Assembly (NCBI GenBank): GCA_017938365.1
Contig: JAGBBT010000065.1
Coordinates: 1 to 64,000 of the forward strand
From: Treponema sp.
GTDB taxonomy: Bacteria > Spirochaetota > Spirochaetia > Treponematales > Treponemataceae
Length of the DNA: 64,000 nucleotides
Direction of reading: 5' to 3'
The notes beneath the pieces are model-generated. The model did not search any database, was not told the DNA's origin, and saw nothing but the letters and a program-made list of their open reading frames with translations. Each line of letters starts with the position of its first letter. Within the stretch, counting starts at the first letter, position 1. The position numbers and the translations under genes are program-made. Below, one piece after another: positions 26,370 through 35,086 of the stretch.

Positions 26370-27170
26370 TTGAGACAATTTGTTTCTGAAGTTTTTCCTG
26401 ATGAATTAGGAATTTTGAAAATAGTAAAAAAAGATTATAAATATTTTAGACAGGTATTAAGGTTGTCAGTTGGTGATATGGTTGTTGTAAGACTACCTTC
26501 TAACGAGTTACTTAATATGACTGTTTGTAAAATGAATGAATCTTTAAGAGAAATATTGTTACAAAAATGTGATGTACAAGATATTTCCGAAAAAGTGAAT
26601 ATTCCTTCTACCGTTTCAAATACTGAAATTTGGCTTTTTCAATTTATTGCAAAAGGTCAAAAGATGGATTTGATAGTAAGACAAGCAACAGAATGTGGTG
26701 TTAAAAAAATAATTCCTGTAATAGGTGATTTCTGTCAATCAGGAACTTCTGAAAAAAACTTTAAAAGTGAGCGATATGACAGAATCATAAAAGAGGCTCG
26801 TCAACAAAGTGGAAGTTCTGTTTCTACAGAGTTGATGCCTTCTGTGTCAGTTTTAGAAGCTTGTGAAATTTGGAAGAATTTTGCAGAAAATGATAATACT
26901 GCCTTTGGTTGTGTTTTATATGAGCGAAATGAAAATACAAAAAATATTTTTAATGCTCTACATGAATATAATGAAATAAAAAAATGTGCTATTGTTTGTG
27001 GTGCTGAAGGTGGAATAAGCCCAAATGAAATTAAACATTTTATGGACTCAGGGATTATTCCTATTCATTTAGATACAAATATATTAAGGTGTGAAACTGC
27101 CGCATTATATGGAATTGCGAGTGTACAAAGTGCAGTTTCGGGGAAAAAATTATGGCAATTAACAGAATAA
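26370..27170 (+). CDS. rsmE: 16S rRNA m3U1498 methyltransferase
   Basis: 266 residues from a TTG codon that follows the ctpA stop directly; a GGAG element lies about ten bases upstream within ctpA. The N-terminal PUA-like domain (LRQFVSEVFPDELGI ... YFRQVLRLSVGDMV) is followed by the SPOUT methyltransferase with KGQKMDLIVRQATECGVKKIIP, IIKEARQQSGSS and the knot segments VCGAEGGISPNEI and LRCETAALYGIASVQ. It methylates U1498 in the small-subunit rRNA. Its end overlaps the next gene by 19 bases. Confidence 0.93.
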   Translation: MRQFVSEVFPDELGILKIVKKDYKYFRQVLRLSVGDMVVVRLPSNELLNMTVCKMNESLREILLQKCDVQDISEKVNIPSTVSNTEIWLFQFIAKGQKMDLIVRQATECGVKKIIPVIGDFCQSGTSEKNFKSERYDRIIKEARQQSGSSVSTELMPSVSVLEACEIWKNFAENDNTAFGCVLYERNENTKNIFNALHEYNEIKKCAIVCGAEGGISPNEIKHFMDSGIIPIHLDTNILRCETAALYGIASVQSAVSGKKLWQLTE

Positions 27171-27895
27171 AATTATTGGGTATTCCTGTAGATGTTTGTC
27201 CGCCGGAAGATATTGAAAGTCAAATTCTTGAAATTCTTGCAAAACCAGGAACAAACCAGATTGTATTTCTTTCGATTTGGGATTTATTGAAAGCTAAAAA
27301 TAAAAAAAGCAATTTTAAACAATGTCTTGAATCTGCCGATTTAATTCTTCCTATTTCAAAAAGTATTTTGATGGGGGCAAAATTCTTAAAATTAAATGTT
27401 CCTATTAGATATAATCCTTTTAGTGCAACAATAAGTATTCTTTCAATAATGGAACAGCACTATAAAAGTTTGTATTTACTAGGAAGTCATAAAAAAGCTC
27501 TCATGCAAGCAGAAAAAAATATTAGAGAGACATTTCCTAATCTACAGATTGTTGGTAGATATGTGGGTTATTATGATAAAAATGTAGAAAATAATATTGT
27601 TCAAGCTATTTATAAATCTTCTCCATCTTTGGTTTTGATAAGTGATGGAATAAAAGAAAAAAACTTGTGGGCATATAACAGACGAAACAGTTTTGCCACA
27701 AGTATTTTTATGTACTATAAAGATAGCATAGGAATTTTTTCTGATAGAATTAGAAGAGTTAAAGAAGAAACTTTTAATAAGGGTTTAGAAATTTGGGTAC
27801 AAATATTTCATAATCCGTTAAGGATATTTCTTATTTTTCCGTTTATGCGTTATTTGCTTTTGTTAACATGGTATAAGATATTTAAGAAAAAATAA
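27152..27895 (+). CDS. WecG/TagA/CpsF-family glycosyltransferase, divergent
   Basis: 247 residues with the WecG/TagA layout: LLGIPVDVCPPEDIESQIL at the start, a central Rossmann-like LYLLGSHKKALMQAEKNIRETFPNLQIVGRYVGYY and the later NNRRN-type region. The usual DG.P / GAPKQE catalytic segments are changed (LILPISKSILMG and SDGIKEKNLWA), so activity or acceptor may differ from N-acetylmannosaminyl transferases. The C-terminus has a hydrophobic, basic stretch (IFLIFPFMRYLLLLTWYKIFKKK) that could sit on the membrane. It overlaps rsmE, so it is in the same operon. Confidence 0.75.
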   Translation: MAINRIKLLGIPVDVCPPEDIESQILEILAKPGTNQIVFLSIWDLLKAKNKKSNFKQCLESADLILPISKSILMGAKFLKLNVPIRYNPFSATISILSIMEQHYKSLYLLGSHKKALMQAEKNIRETFPNLQIVGRYVGYYDKNVENNIVQAIYKSSPSLVLISDGIKEKNLWAYNRRNSFATSIFMYYKDSIGIFSDRIRRVKEETFNKGLEIWVQIFHNPLRIFLIFPFMRYLLLLTWYKIFKKK

Positions 27896-27921
27896 AAAAG
27901 AATGTTTGGGGAGCGTTCTAA

Positions 27922-28980
27922 ATGGAGAGAGTTTTATTTTTTTCTAAAGATTTAGATTTACTTGGAATTTGTAGAAATTTTTTAAAAGATAGATTTGAAA
28001 TTATATCCACATGTTCACTTTCAATGTTAAAAAGTGGACTTGAAAAGTGTTCCTACAAATTCATTATAATTGATTATGAATATCGTAATGTTGTTACGGA
28101 ATATTTACATAACAATAAAAAGCAAAATGTCTATTTTGTGACTACAAGAATTAGTCATGAGAGTGTTTTTAACGAAATAAAAATCCTTTTTGTACCTTTG
28201 GATCTTAATATTTTATTAGAAGAATTTTTATTTGATGATAATATTGAAATACCAGAATTTGATAATCTAGTTGGAATATCTACTGAAATAAAAGAATTAA
28301 AAAAAGAGATTTTAAAAATTGCCAAAAGTGAACTTCCTGTATTGATAATGGGCGAAAGTGGTGTTGGTAAAAATCTGATTGCAAATTTAATTCATTCTAT
28401 TTCAACACGGAAAAATAATGTTTTTTATCATGTAAATATTGCATCTATAGCCACTCATTTATTAGAAAGTGAATTATTTGGAACTGTATCAGGAGCTTTT
28501 ACTGGTGCAGAAAATCGTGAAGGATTTTTTCAGAGTGCTGATAAAGGGTCTCTATTTTTAGATGAAATAGGTGAACTTGATTATTCTGTTCAAGCAAAAA
28601 TTTTACATTCTTTAGAATCAGGAATGTATAAAAAAGTTGGTTCAGATAAAGATTTTAAGCTAAATGCAAGATTACTTTTTGCTACAAATGCAAATCTCTT
28701 AGATATGGTTGAAAAAAAGAAATTCAGACTTGATTTGTACTACAGAATAAACAAATTAATTCTTAATGTTCCTCCGTTAAGAAGTCGAAAAGAAGATATT
28801 ATTCCGTTGTCAAAATTTTATTTGTCAAAAAAAGGAAAAACACTCTCTTCTGATGCATTATCATTTTTAATGGAGTATTCTTGGCCTGGAAATATAAGAG
28901 AACTTTTTAATGTATTAGACAGTAGTGCAATAAGATGTACTTCAGAAACTATTGATAAAAGTTTTATTTCTTTGGAGTAG
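27922..28980 (+). CDS. Sigma-54 activator (AAA+) without a DNA-binding domain
   Basis: 352 residues. Residues 1-105 look like a weak receiver domain (FIIIDYEY could hold the phosphoacceptor Asp). The AAA+ core spans about 115-345: Walker A GESGVGKN, the sigma-54 contact loop SGAFTGAENREGFF, Walker B GSLFLDEIGEL, arginine finger region LYYRINKLILNVPPLR and WPGNIREL. The protein ends within 25 residues of that point, so the Fis-type helix-turn-helix of NtrC-like activators is missing. It may act from solution or through a partner. A GGGGAG site precedes the ATG. Confidence 0.88.
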   Translation: MERVLFFSKDLDLLGICRNFLKDRFEIISTCSLSMLKSGLEKCSYKFIIIDYEYRNVVTEYLHNNKKQNVYFVTTRISHESVFNEIKILFVPLDLNILLEEFLFDDNIEIPEFDNLVGISTEIKELKKEILKIAKSELPVLIMGESGVGKNLIANLIHSISTRKNNVFYHVNIASIATHLLESELFGTVSGAFTGAENREGFFQSADKGSLFLDEIGELDYSVQAKILHSLESGMYKKVGSDKDFKLNARLLFATNANLLDMVEKKKFRLDLYYRINKLILNVPPLRSRKEDIIPLSKFYLSKKGKTLSSDALSFLMEYSWPGNIRELFNVLDSSAIRCTSETIDKSFISLE

Positions 28981-29713
28981 AATTATTTTTCTTTGATAAA
29001 CCAGCAATCTTTGTGAATATTTTTTCGATATATGTGGCATCGCTTTCACTTAGTGCAGCTTGTGATAGTATCATTCGCCAAAATTTTTCCATATCGGTTC
29101 TTCCTGAAAGTGTAAAAAAACCAATTTCTTGCAACTTATCTGCAATTGTAGTTACTGTTTTGTCTAGCCGATTTAGTGTTAACGGGGTGTATCCAGGTGA
29201 TACTTTTGTTTTATTTCTGTATAGATGATAGGCAATTATTTGTACTGCATGTGATAGATTTAATGAAGCGAATTCTGGAGACGATGGGATTGTAACTCCT
29301 AAAGTACATTCAGCTAATTCTTCATCTGTAAGACCTGTTCTTTCATTGCCAAAAACAATTGCGACATTTGAACCTTTAGATTTTTCTGTTCCTGTAATTT
29401 TTGAAGATAATTCTGCAAGTTCTTCTGGTAATAAGAGTTTTCCTTTTCGCTTTTTTCCGCGTCGTCGTGTAGTTCCTGCCACAATTGTGCAGTTTTGAGT
29501 TGCTTCTGTTATTGAATTATAAAATTTACAATTTTCCCAAATATTAACAGCATGGATGGCTAATATTCTTACTTTTTCATCGTTATAATTATTCTTTTTT
29601 CCAATTATTCTTAAATCATACAAACTGTTATTTGCCATAGCTCTACAGACTGCACCAATATTTCTGCTTTCATCAGGATTTGATAAAACTATTACAATTT
29701 TATTTAGATTCAT
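28964..29713 (-). CDS. TrmJ-like SPOUT RNA methyltransferase
   Basis: 249 residues. The N-terminal SpoU/TrmH domain shows IVLSNPDESRNIGAVCRAMAN, the TTRRRGK segment, IVFGNERTGLTDEEL and the knot sequence IPSSPEFASLNLSHAVQIIAYHLYR. A C-terminal helical extension of about 70 residues (LDKTVTTIADKLQEIGFF ...) matches TrmJ, which 2'-O-methylates position 32 of tRNAs. Its 3' end overlaps the convergent sigma-54 activator gene by 17 bases. A weak AAGGG element precedes the ATG. Confidence 0.88.
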   Translation of the reverse strand: MNLNKIVIVLSNPDESRNIGAVCRAMANNSLYDLRIIGKKNNYNDEKVRILAIHAVNIWENCKFYNSITEATQNCTIVAGTTRRRGKKRKGKLLLPEELAELSSKITGTEKSKGSNVAIVFGNERTGLTDEELAECTLGVTIPSSPEFASLNLSHAVQIIAYHLYRNKTKVSPGYTPLTLNRLDKTVTTIADKLQEIGFFTLSGRTDMEKFWRMILSQAALSESDATYIEKIFTKIAGLSKKNNSTPKK

Positions 29714-29755
29714 AAATTACCCTTTTTACGACTACTTCTTTTTTTTGCTTTCTAG

Positions 29756-29767
29756 TACAATTATTAT
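29756..29767 (+). promoter_or_regulatory. -10 element of the SDR gene (leaderless start)
   Basis: TACAAT at 29756-29761 ends six bases before the ATG at 29768; no ribosome site. The -35 region is poor. Confidence 0.45.
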
Positions 29768-30514
29768 ATGAAGTTATTCGAAAGAAAAAAAGTGTTTGTG
29801 ATTGGTGGTTCTGGAGGAATTGGTGCAGAATTATCTTGTTTATTAGCAGCAAATGGAGCTGAAACTTATATTCAAGGTCGTAACAAAGTAAAATTACAGA
29901 AATTAAAAGAAAGAATTGAATCTAATTACAAAACAAGTGTAAAAATTTTTTCTTGTGATTTTGAAAAAATTAATTTTTCTGACATAAATAAATTAGAGTT
30001 TTATGATGAACTTTGTGATGCAGATATTCTATGCGTTTGCTATGGACCTTTTTTGCAAAAAAATATTGATGAAATGTCTATAGAAGAATGGGAATCTACA
30101 ACTTTATTAAATTATGCTTTGCCAGGTTTTTTTGTTACTTCTGTATTAAAGAATATGAAATCAAAAATGTGGGGAAGAATATTACTTTTTGGAGGAACAG
30201 GAACGTCTTTTCGAAATGAATACAGAACAAATATTGCTTATGCAGGAGCAAAAACTGGTTTAGGAGTACTTGTTCAGTCTGTTGCTTCTTGTTATTCAAA
30301 ATATGGGATAACATGTAATGCAATTCTTCCGGGGTTTACGGAAACAGAATATATATCTGAAAAAGAAAAAATGATTTTATCTGAAAAAATGCCGTTAAAA
30401 TCAATGATTAATATAAAGTCTGTTACAGAATCAGCATTATTTTTGTTAAAGAACCCAGATTTAAATGGTGTTCTAATGAAAATAGATAGAGGTTGGAGTC
30501 CTTATAATTCTTAA
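29768..30514 (+). CDS. Short-chain dehydrogenase/reductase
   Basis: 248 residues with the classical SDR pattern: nucleotide-binding VIGGSGGIGAELSCLL at the N-terminus, QGRNKVKLQKL after strand two (the arginine suggests NADP(H)), the catalytic YAGAKTG (Tyr-x3-Lys) near residue 157, and PGFTETEY. It oxidises or reduces an unknown alcohol/ketone. The NAG catalytic turn is changed to VCYGPF. It is distinct from fabG elsewhere in this window. It appears to be a single-gene unit. Confidence 0.88.
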   Translation: MKLFERKKVFVIGGSGGIGAELSCLLAANGAETYIQGRNKVKLQKLKERIESNYKTSVKIFSCDFEKINFSDINKLEFYDELCDADILCVCYGPFLQKNIDEMSIEEWESTTLLNYALPGFFVTSVLKNMKSKMWGRILLFGGTGTSFRNEYRTNIAYAGAKTGLGVLVQSVASCYSKYGITCNAILPGFTETEYISEKEKMILSEKMPLKSMINIKSVTESALFLLKNPDLNGVLMKIDRGWSPYNS

Positions 30515-30612
30515 TCAATTATTAAATTTGACATACTAGTAGTTTTTAGAATATACTAATATACTGAATTGAAATATATACAGTATAGTGAGTTGAAAAC
30601 GGTAGGAGATTT

Positions 30613-31164
30613 ATGAATAATAACAATAATCTTGTTCCAGGTTTTAATGATGAAAAGGACGATAGCCTCAAAATTAACTTGGAAAAACTTTCTGAAGTAG
30701 AGAATTGTTTAACTGTGTATTTAACTGGATACATTGATACATATAATTCTAGTTTCTTTCAAAAGAGAATTTCAAAAGTTGTAGAAGCAGGATATACAAA
30801 TTTGATTTTTAATTGTGCTGCATTGAATTATGTTTCTTCGACAGGAATTGGATCTTTTACTGCATTCCTAAAAATGGTTAAGCCAAAAGGTGGAGATGTT
30901 GTTTTATTGGAAATCCAACCAAAAGTTTATGAAGTTTTTCAGTTGTTAGGCTTTAGTCAGTTTTTTAATATTAAAGATTCAATGTCTGATGCTATTAATT
31001 TCTTTAAACAGGAAGCACCAATTGAAGAAAGTGTTTTCCCTAAGATTTTTAGTTGTCCAGTATGTTCAAAATCTTTAAAAGCTACTAGAAGCGGAAGATT
31101 CCGTTGTTCCGAGTGTAAGTCGATTTTAGCTATTGATCAGCAGGGTCAGGTATTCTTAGGATAA
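30613..31164 (+). CDS. STAS-domain protein with C-terminal zinc ribbon
   Basis: 183 residues. Residues 15-125 form a STAS domain of the anti-anti-sigma type: LTVYLTGYIDTYNSSFFQKRI, then LIFNCAALNYVSSTGIGSFTAFLKM, where the serines before TGIG are at the phosphorylation position. The last 40 residues hold a zinc ribbon, CPVC ... CSEC. Classical SpoIIAA-like proteins lack that extension, which could bind nucleic acid or a partner. No kinase or sigma factor gene is adjacent. TAGGAG precedes the ATG and a terminator follows. Confidence 0.85.
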   Translation: MNNNNNLVPGFNDEKDDSLKINLEKLSEVENCLTVYLTGYIDTYNSSFFQKRISKVVEAGYTNLIFNCAALNYVSSTGIGSFTAFLKMVKPKGGDVVLLEIQPKVYEVFQLLGFSQFFNIKDSMSDAINFFKQEAPIEESVFPKIFSCPVCSKSLKATRSGRFRCSECKSILAIDQQGQVFLG

Positions 31165-31190
31165 ACTTGTAAATATGTAATTATGAGTAT

Positions 31191-31235
31191 AAAAAGCACT
31201 TGTATGATTGCTTAATCATTCGGGTGCTTTTTTTT
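31191..31235 (+). terminator. Terminator after the STAS gene
   Basis: AAAGCAC pairs with GTGCTTT around an inner ATGATT/AATCAT hairpin, followed by nine T. Confidence 0.88.
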
Positions 31236-31240
31236 ATTTT

Positions 31241-31507
31241 TGTTGATAACTTGTGGATAAAAAGTGTAAAAGCTAGTGTATAGATAAAACTACTATTCAA
31301 AGAACGGTTAAATATTTAATAAAGAATGTAAATTGTTTTATAATAATTACAGTGTAATTCTATATATTATATATAATTAAGATGGAAATTTTTATTTGGT
31401 TAAAAAAAACTAATTCTTATTTAGAAAAAAAATTTAAGGTATTGAAAGTGTACTAATAAAAGTTTTTGTTTAATAACTGTGGATAACTTGTGAGTAATTG
31501 TGTGTAA
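31241..31507 (+). promoter_or_regulatory. Cluster of DnaA boxes flanking an AT-rich stretch
   Basis: Two exact TGTGGATAA boxes (31252-31260, 31478-31486; TTATCCACA on the other strand) and three close relatives: TGTTGATAA 31241-31249, TGTGAGTAA 31489-31497, TGTGTGTAA 31499-31507. Within each group the boxes share orientation and are 10-11 bases apart, one helical turn. Between the groups lies very AT-rich DNA (about 31305-31440). It could be an origin, a DnaA reservoir or a DnaA-controlled promoter. Confidence 0.6.
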
Positions 31508-31531
31508 AAACAAGCTAAATGCATATCTTTC

Positions 31532-31560
31532 TTGTGTTTAGCAAGTCTTCAAGTTATAAT
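31532..31560 (+). promoter_or_regulatory. Promoter of the LptF/G-like gene pair (leaderless start)
   Basis: TTGTGT at 31532, 17 bases, perfect TATAAT at 31555-31560, seven bases to the ATG at 31568. No ribosome site. The right-hand DnaA boxes end 24 bases upstream of the -35. Confidence 0.55.
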
Positions 31561-31567
31561 TATAAAG

Positions 31568-32497
31568 ATGAAAGTCTTTTTTACTAAATTGTTGTATTTT
31601 TTTTTAATAATAGTTTTTGGAACTGTTCTCTCGTCCTTTGTTTTTATGATGTCTGCAAGTTTAACTTTACTTGTAGCTGGAGAAAGTATAAATTTTTTCA
31701 ACCTTGATTTTTTTGTTAGAGGGATATTAAATTCACTTCCGTTTGTTGTTTTTGTATCGTTATGTATTCAAGTTTTTTATGGAATTGTTCATAAAGAAAA
31801 AAAATATATGAAATTTATTTCGTTGTTATTTTTTTATTTATTATCTTTTTTTGTTATTATTCCTGTTAATTTTGAATTAAAGAAAAAATATGAAGAACAT
31901 TTTATAAACAGTTATGAAATTCCTTTATTAACATCAAATGTTTTTAGGCCAACTTATGGAGGTGTTTTTTTCTTCTCTAGGGTACTAGATAATGGAAATG
32001 CTGATGGAATTTTTATTGACTTGCTGGGAATTTCTGGTGAACAGGGAGCAATTCTGCGTTTTGAAAATCAGCCTGTAAATACAGAGTTATCTGATGATTT
32101 TGCAGATGTTTTAATTAAAGATTCTGTTAAACTGCCTTTTTTTGTTGTGGCTGCCTTAGAAGTGTATTCTACTTTATATGGAGAGGCGTATAACCAATGG
32201 AGTAGTGGTTTTTTATCATGGCTAAAATTTTTGTCATTTGCATTACTTTTATTTAGTTGTATTTCGTTTGAGCATGTTAGTTCTTGGGGCTTAATAAACG
32301 GAATTGTAGTTTCGATGATTCATTTTGTGGTAATTGTCTTTAATTATTTATTTTATAAAGATGTATTTTTGCAAAGAATTAATTCAATTTGGTTTATAAA
32401 TTTATGTATTGCTTTTGGGTTCATTATTTTCGGATTACTTTTTTATCTTTTCAAGGAACGCAAAGTTTCTAGTCAGAGAGATAATGTTTCTGTGTAA
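31568..32497 (+). CDS. Membrane protein with LptF/LptG-like topology
   Basis: 309 residues from the ATG at 31568. About three hydrophobic segments (residues 8-30, 50-72, 83-105) are followed by a roughly 105-residue polar, beta-prone region (including TYGGVFFFSRVLDNGNADGIFIDLLG) and three more segments (about 222-300). Three plus three membrane helices around a periplasmic domain is the plan of LptF and LptG, which extract lipid for transport to the outer membrane. Sequence similarity is not obvious, so this is a topology-based suggestion. A similarly built gene follows after 31 bases. It is probably leaderless. Confidence 0.55.
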   Translation: MKVFFTKLLYFFLIIVFGTVLSSFVFMMSASLTLLVAGESINFFNLDFFVRGILNSLPFVVFVSLCIQVFYGIVHKEKKYMKFISLLFFYLLSFFVIIPVNFELKKKYEEHFINSYEIPLLTSNVFRPTYGGVFFFSRVLDNGNADGIFIDLLGISGEQGAILRFENQPVNTELSDDFADVLIKDSVKLPFFVVAALEVYSTLYGEAYNQWSSGFLSWLKFLSFALLLFSCISFEHVSSWGLINGIVVSMIHFVVIVFNYLFYKDVFLQRINSIWFINLCIAFGFIIFGLLFYLFKERKVSSQRDNVSV

Positions 32498-32528
32498 ATT
32501 TTATTAAAAGGGTAGCCTAGGAGTTTTT

Positions 32529-34355
32529 ATGAGAAGAATATTAACTATTATGTTTTCATATCTTGCAATATCTTTGATTCTTTGTTTGTGTTTTGCAATG
32601 TTTTGGGGAAATGCAAATATTCCTCAATTGTTACCCGGGGAAAAAACTCAATATGTATTTTTTAAGGGATTATTGTATTTTTTTAGAATAATTCCTGCGG
32701 TTCTTTTTTCTAGTTTTTTGATGGCATTATCTGTTTATTTTAGAACGGATTCAGAAAAGGCTCAGTTAAGATTTAGTCCGTTAATAATGGGACATTTTAA
32801 AACTGTAATCGTTGTAGCTTTAATCTTTGTATTAATTTTAACTTTTGTTTCAGAAGTGTTTGCTCCAATTATAAAAAATAAAAATGATAATTCTGCGAAA
32901 GCTCCTTTTTTATTAGGTGAATATTTATCTTTAGGAAAGGAGTGTTTGGAAGAAGAAAATTATACTTTGGCTAGGCGTTATGGGGTTCAGGCTTTAAAAA
33001 TAAATCCTGAAAACAAAGATGCTCTAATGCTTATTGATAAATCAGATGCTGTTTTAAAGGCAATAAAACCATTACCTGTACCTAAAGATATTTCTGCAAC
33101 AGAGTATATGCCTTACAAAGAAGCTGCAAATGAAACTGTAATTTCATTGATTGAAAAATCTTTAGCTGCAGCAAAAAAAGAAAATTGGTTTAATTCTCAC
33201 TATTATGCTCAGTTGGCATTAACTGTAGGCGACAAAAAAGATATGAATAGTGAAGAGGCAAAAAGATTAGCTGCAATTGCATGGAATAAATTATTAGATA
33301 CTTCTCCACTCGGAAAAAGCGAAGATCAGATTTTATTTGCTAAGAAAAAAAATGCCTATAAGTCTTTGGCTGAGGGAGATAATGTTGATGCTTATTATAA
33401 ATTTTTAGAAATTGCAGCAGAAGATGAAACTTGGTCTTCAGATCCTGATGTAAAGCAGTTTCTTGAAGTTGCAGAATCTCGTGTAAAAAAACAGTGCTTT
33501 TTTTTGGATGAAACAGATCGCATTCAGATATTTGAAAACTTTATGAATGTGTATTTTTCTGTAAAGCATAATGATGGAAGTACAGATGTTGTATATATTC
33601 ATGGAATAACTCCAGTTATTGATTCTGGAAGAATGATAGAATATTTAAGAGATTTTGTTGTGTATAGTTTTTCGAAGGAAGGACGTTTTTTAAAATCTGT
33701 TAAAGTTCCTTATGCAAAAATGATTTCTTATTCAGTTTCTTCATTTTCTGATAAAAAAATTGAGGAGTTAGGAATAGGAAAAGAAATAAAACAAGTCCCT
33801 TACATAATGTTAGAAAGTATCGATAGAAATTTCCGAGGAAAATACAATAAGCCTGTTTATGAATATTCTGATTTAATTCCTATTAACGAAAGATCAGAAG
33901 ACAACTTCATTATTTTACCTATATCTACGGATGAATTTAATTCTTTATGTGATGCTTCTGTAGGTGTGAACTATATGAATATTAATTCTTTAATAAAAAT
34001 TGGTCATAAAGCAAAGGATTTCGGATATTCAAATGAAATTTTTAGTTCTGCTTGTATAAGAAAAATTACTTATCCTTTTGTTATGTTAATACTTTTTGTT
34101 TTTATCGCTTCGATTGCTTGGAATTTTAGAGTTTCTTCTGAGCAGCTTTTTAAATTCATTTGGTTATTAATTTTTCCAATTTGTGTTTTTTTAATGGATA
34201 TTATTATTCAAACAATTTTTTCGATTTTAAATTTATTTAATTACTTTTTGATTGCGACAACTGGGGATTTCGCATTAATGACTAGTATTGCTATTTTAGT
34301 TATTGTGTTAGTAATTGTTTCTGTGTTGTTTATGAGTAAAAAGTCTTCTGAATAA
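32529..34355 (+). CDS. Large membrane protein with LptF/LptG-like topology and TPR-like insert
   Basis: 608 residues. Three membrane segments (about 7-27, 48-70, 95-118) precede a large extracytoplasmic part (about 125-510) with TPR-like helices (LGKECLEEENYTLARRYGVQALKINPENKDAL, SHYYAQLALTVGDKKD) and a beta-rich portion. Three membrane helices close the protein; the first begins with ACIRKITYPFVMLILFVFIASI, which resembles the R-x5-P-x-x-x-L pattern where the LptF/G C-terminal helices begin. I suggest a divergent LptF/G-like permease partner of the preceding gene; alternatives are open. Its end overlaps nothing and the next gene starts at once. Confidence 0.55.
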   Translation: MRRILTIMFSYLAISLILCLCFAMFWGNANIPQLLPGEKTQYVFFKGLLYFFRIIPAVLFSSFLMALSVYFRTDSEKAQLRFSPLIMGHFKTVIVVALIFVLILTFVSEVFAPIIKNKNDNSAKAPFLLGEYLSLGKECLEEENYTLARRYGVQALKINPENKDALMLIDKSDAVLKAIKPLPVPKDISATEYMPYKEAANETVISLIEKSLAAAKKENWFNSHYYAQLALTVGDKKDMNSEEAKRLAAIAWNKLLDTSPLGKSEDQILFAKKKNAYKSLAEGDNVDAYYKFLEIAAEDETWSSDPDVKQFLEVAESRVKKQCFFLDETDRIQIFENFMNVYFSVKHNDGSTDVVYIHGITPVIDSGRMIEYLRDFVVYSFSKEGRFLKSVKVPYAKMISYSVSSFSDKKIEELGIGKEIKQVPYIMLESIDRNFRGKYNKPVYEYSDLIPINERSEDNFIILPISTDEFNSLCDASVGVNYMNINSLIKIGHKAKDFGYSNEIFSSACIRKITYPFVMLILFVFIASIAWNFRVSSEQLFKFIWLLIFPICVFLMDIIIQTIFSILNLFNYFLIATTGDFALMTSIAILVIVLVIVSVLFMSKKSSE

Positions 34356-34356
34356 A

Positions 34357-35085
34357 ATGAATTATGTTGATTTGATAAAATTTGTAATCAAAAAAAATTA
34401 TATTTGCATTATTTTTTCGCTTTTGGGATTAATATTGGGACCTTTAGGTTTTTTTGCAGGTTTTATCATTGGTTTCTTTTTGCAAATTCTTGTAAAAAAA
34501 ATAAAAGAAGAGCAAGTTATAAAAAAAATAGTTGAAGATGGTGATTATGCTGATTCTATAAAAGAGCCTTTTGCTGGAGCTATTTATGTTTGTGCTATAG
34601 GAATTTTTTGTTGTGAAGATGTATATGTTGCGGCAAAAAAGGCTAATACTTATTTTGGTAATTTATATAGGGCAGATTGGGATTTTTTTTGTCGTGTAGC
34701 TAAAGCTAGTAAAATACTGAATGGAGATTTGTTGGTAGAGTGTCTTGCTTCTATTTTGTTGAAAAATCTTAAAGAAAACAGTGCTATTCCAATATTTAAT
34801 ATTTTTAAATTTTTTGAGTCTGTAGAATATGATTGGAATTTAGAAAAAGGCGAAAAACCTTCTATTTATTTGGCGAATTTGTTGGGGTATAAGTATAATC
34901 ATAGGGAATTAGATGAGGCCTATAAGATACTTGGATTAAATAAGTCAGCTAGCTTAATTGAAGTAAAAAAAATGCATAGAAAATTGGCTTCAAAATATCA
35001 TCCAGATAAAAATGATATATCTTCAGAAGAATTTATGAAAATTCAATCAGCATATGAAAAAATTATAAATTCTTCTGAAAAATAG
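34357..35085 (+). CDS. DjlA-like membrane-anchored J-domain protein
   Basis: 242 residues. An N-terminal hydrophobic hairpin (IFSLLGLILGPLGFFAGFIIGFFLQIL) resembles the DjlA anchor. The middle (about 60-165) is helical and TerB-like. The C-terminal 65 residues are a J domain: YKILGLNKSASLIEVKKMHRKLASKYHPDKND, with the HPD tripeptide needed to stimulate DnaK. It is a likely membrane-recruited cochaperone. It starts two bases after the previous gene and is the last of that operon, so it may serve the two membrane proteins. Confidence 0.83.
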   Translation: MNYVDLIKFVIKKNYICIIFSLLGLILGPLGFFAGFIIGFFLQILVKKIKEEQVIKKIVEDGDYADSIKEPFAGAIYVCAIGIFCCEDVYVAAKKANTYFGNLYRADWDFFCRVAKASKILNGDLLVECLASILLKNLKENSAIPIFNIFKFFESVEYDWNLEKGEKPSIYLANLLGYKYNHRELDEAYKILGLNKSASLIEVKKMHRKLASKYHPDKNDISSEEFMKIQSAYEKIINSSEK

Positions 35086-35086
35086 T

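Noticed and set aside
31241..31507. Firm call of chromosomal oriC
   Set aside because: Box pattern fits, but dnaA/dnaN are absent and gene orientation shows no switch, so only a DnaA-box cluster is annotated.
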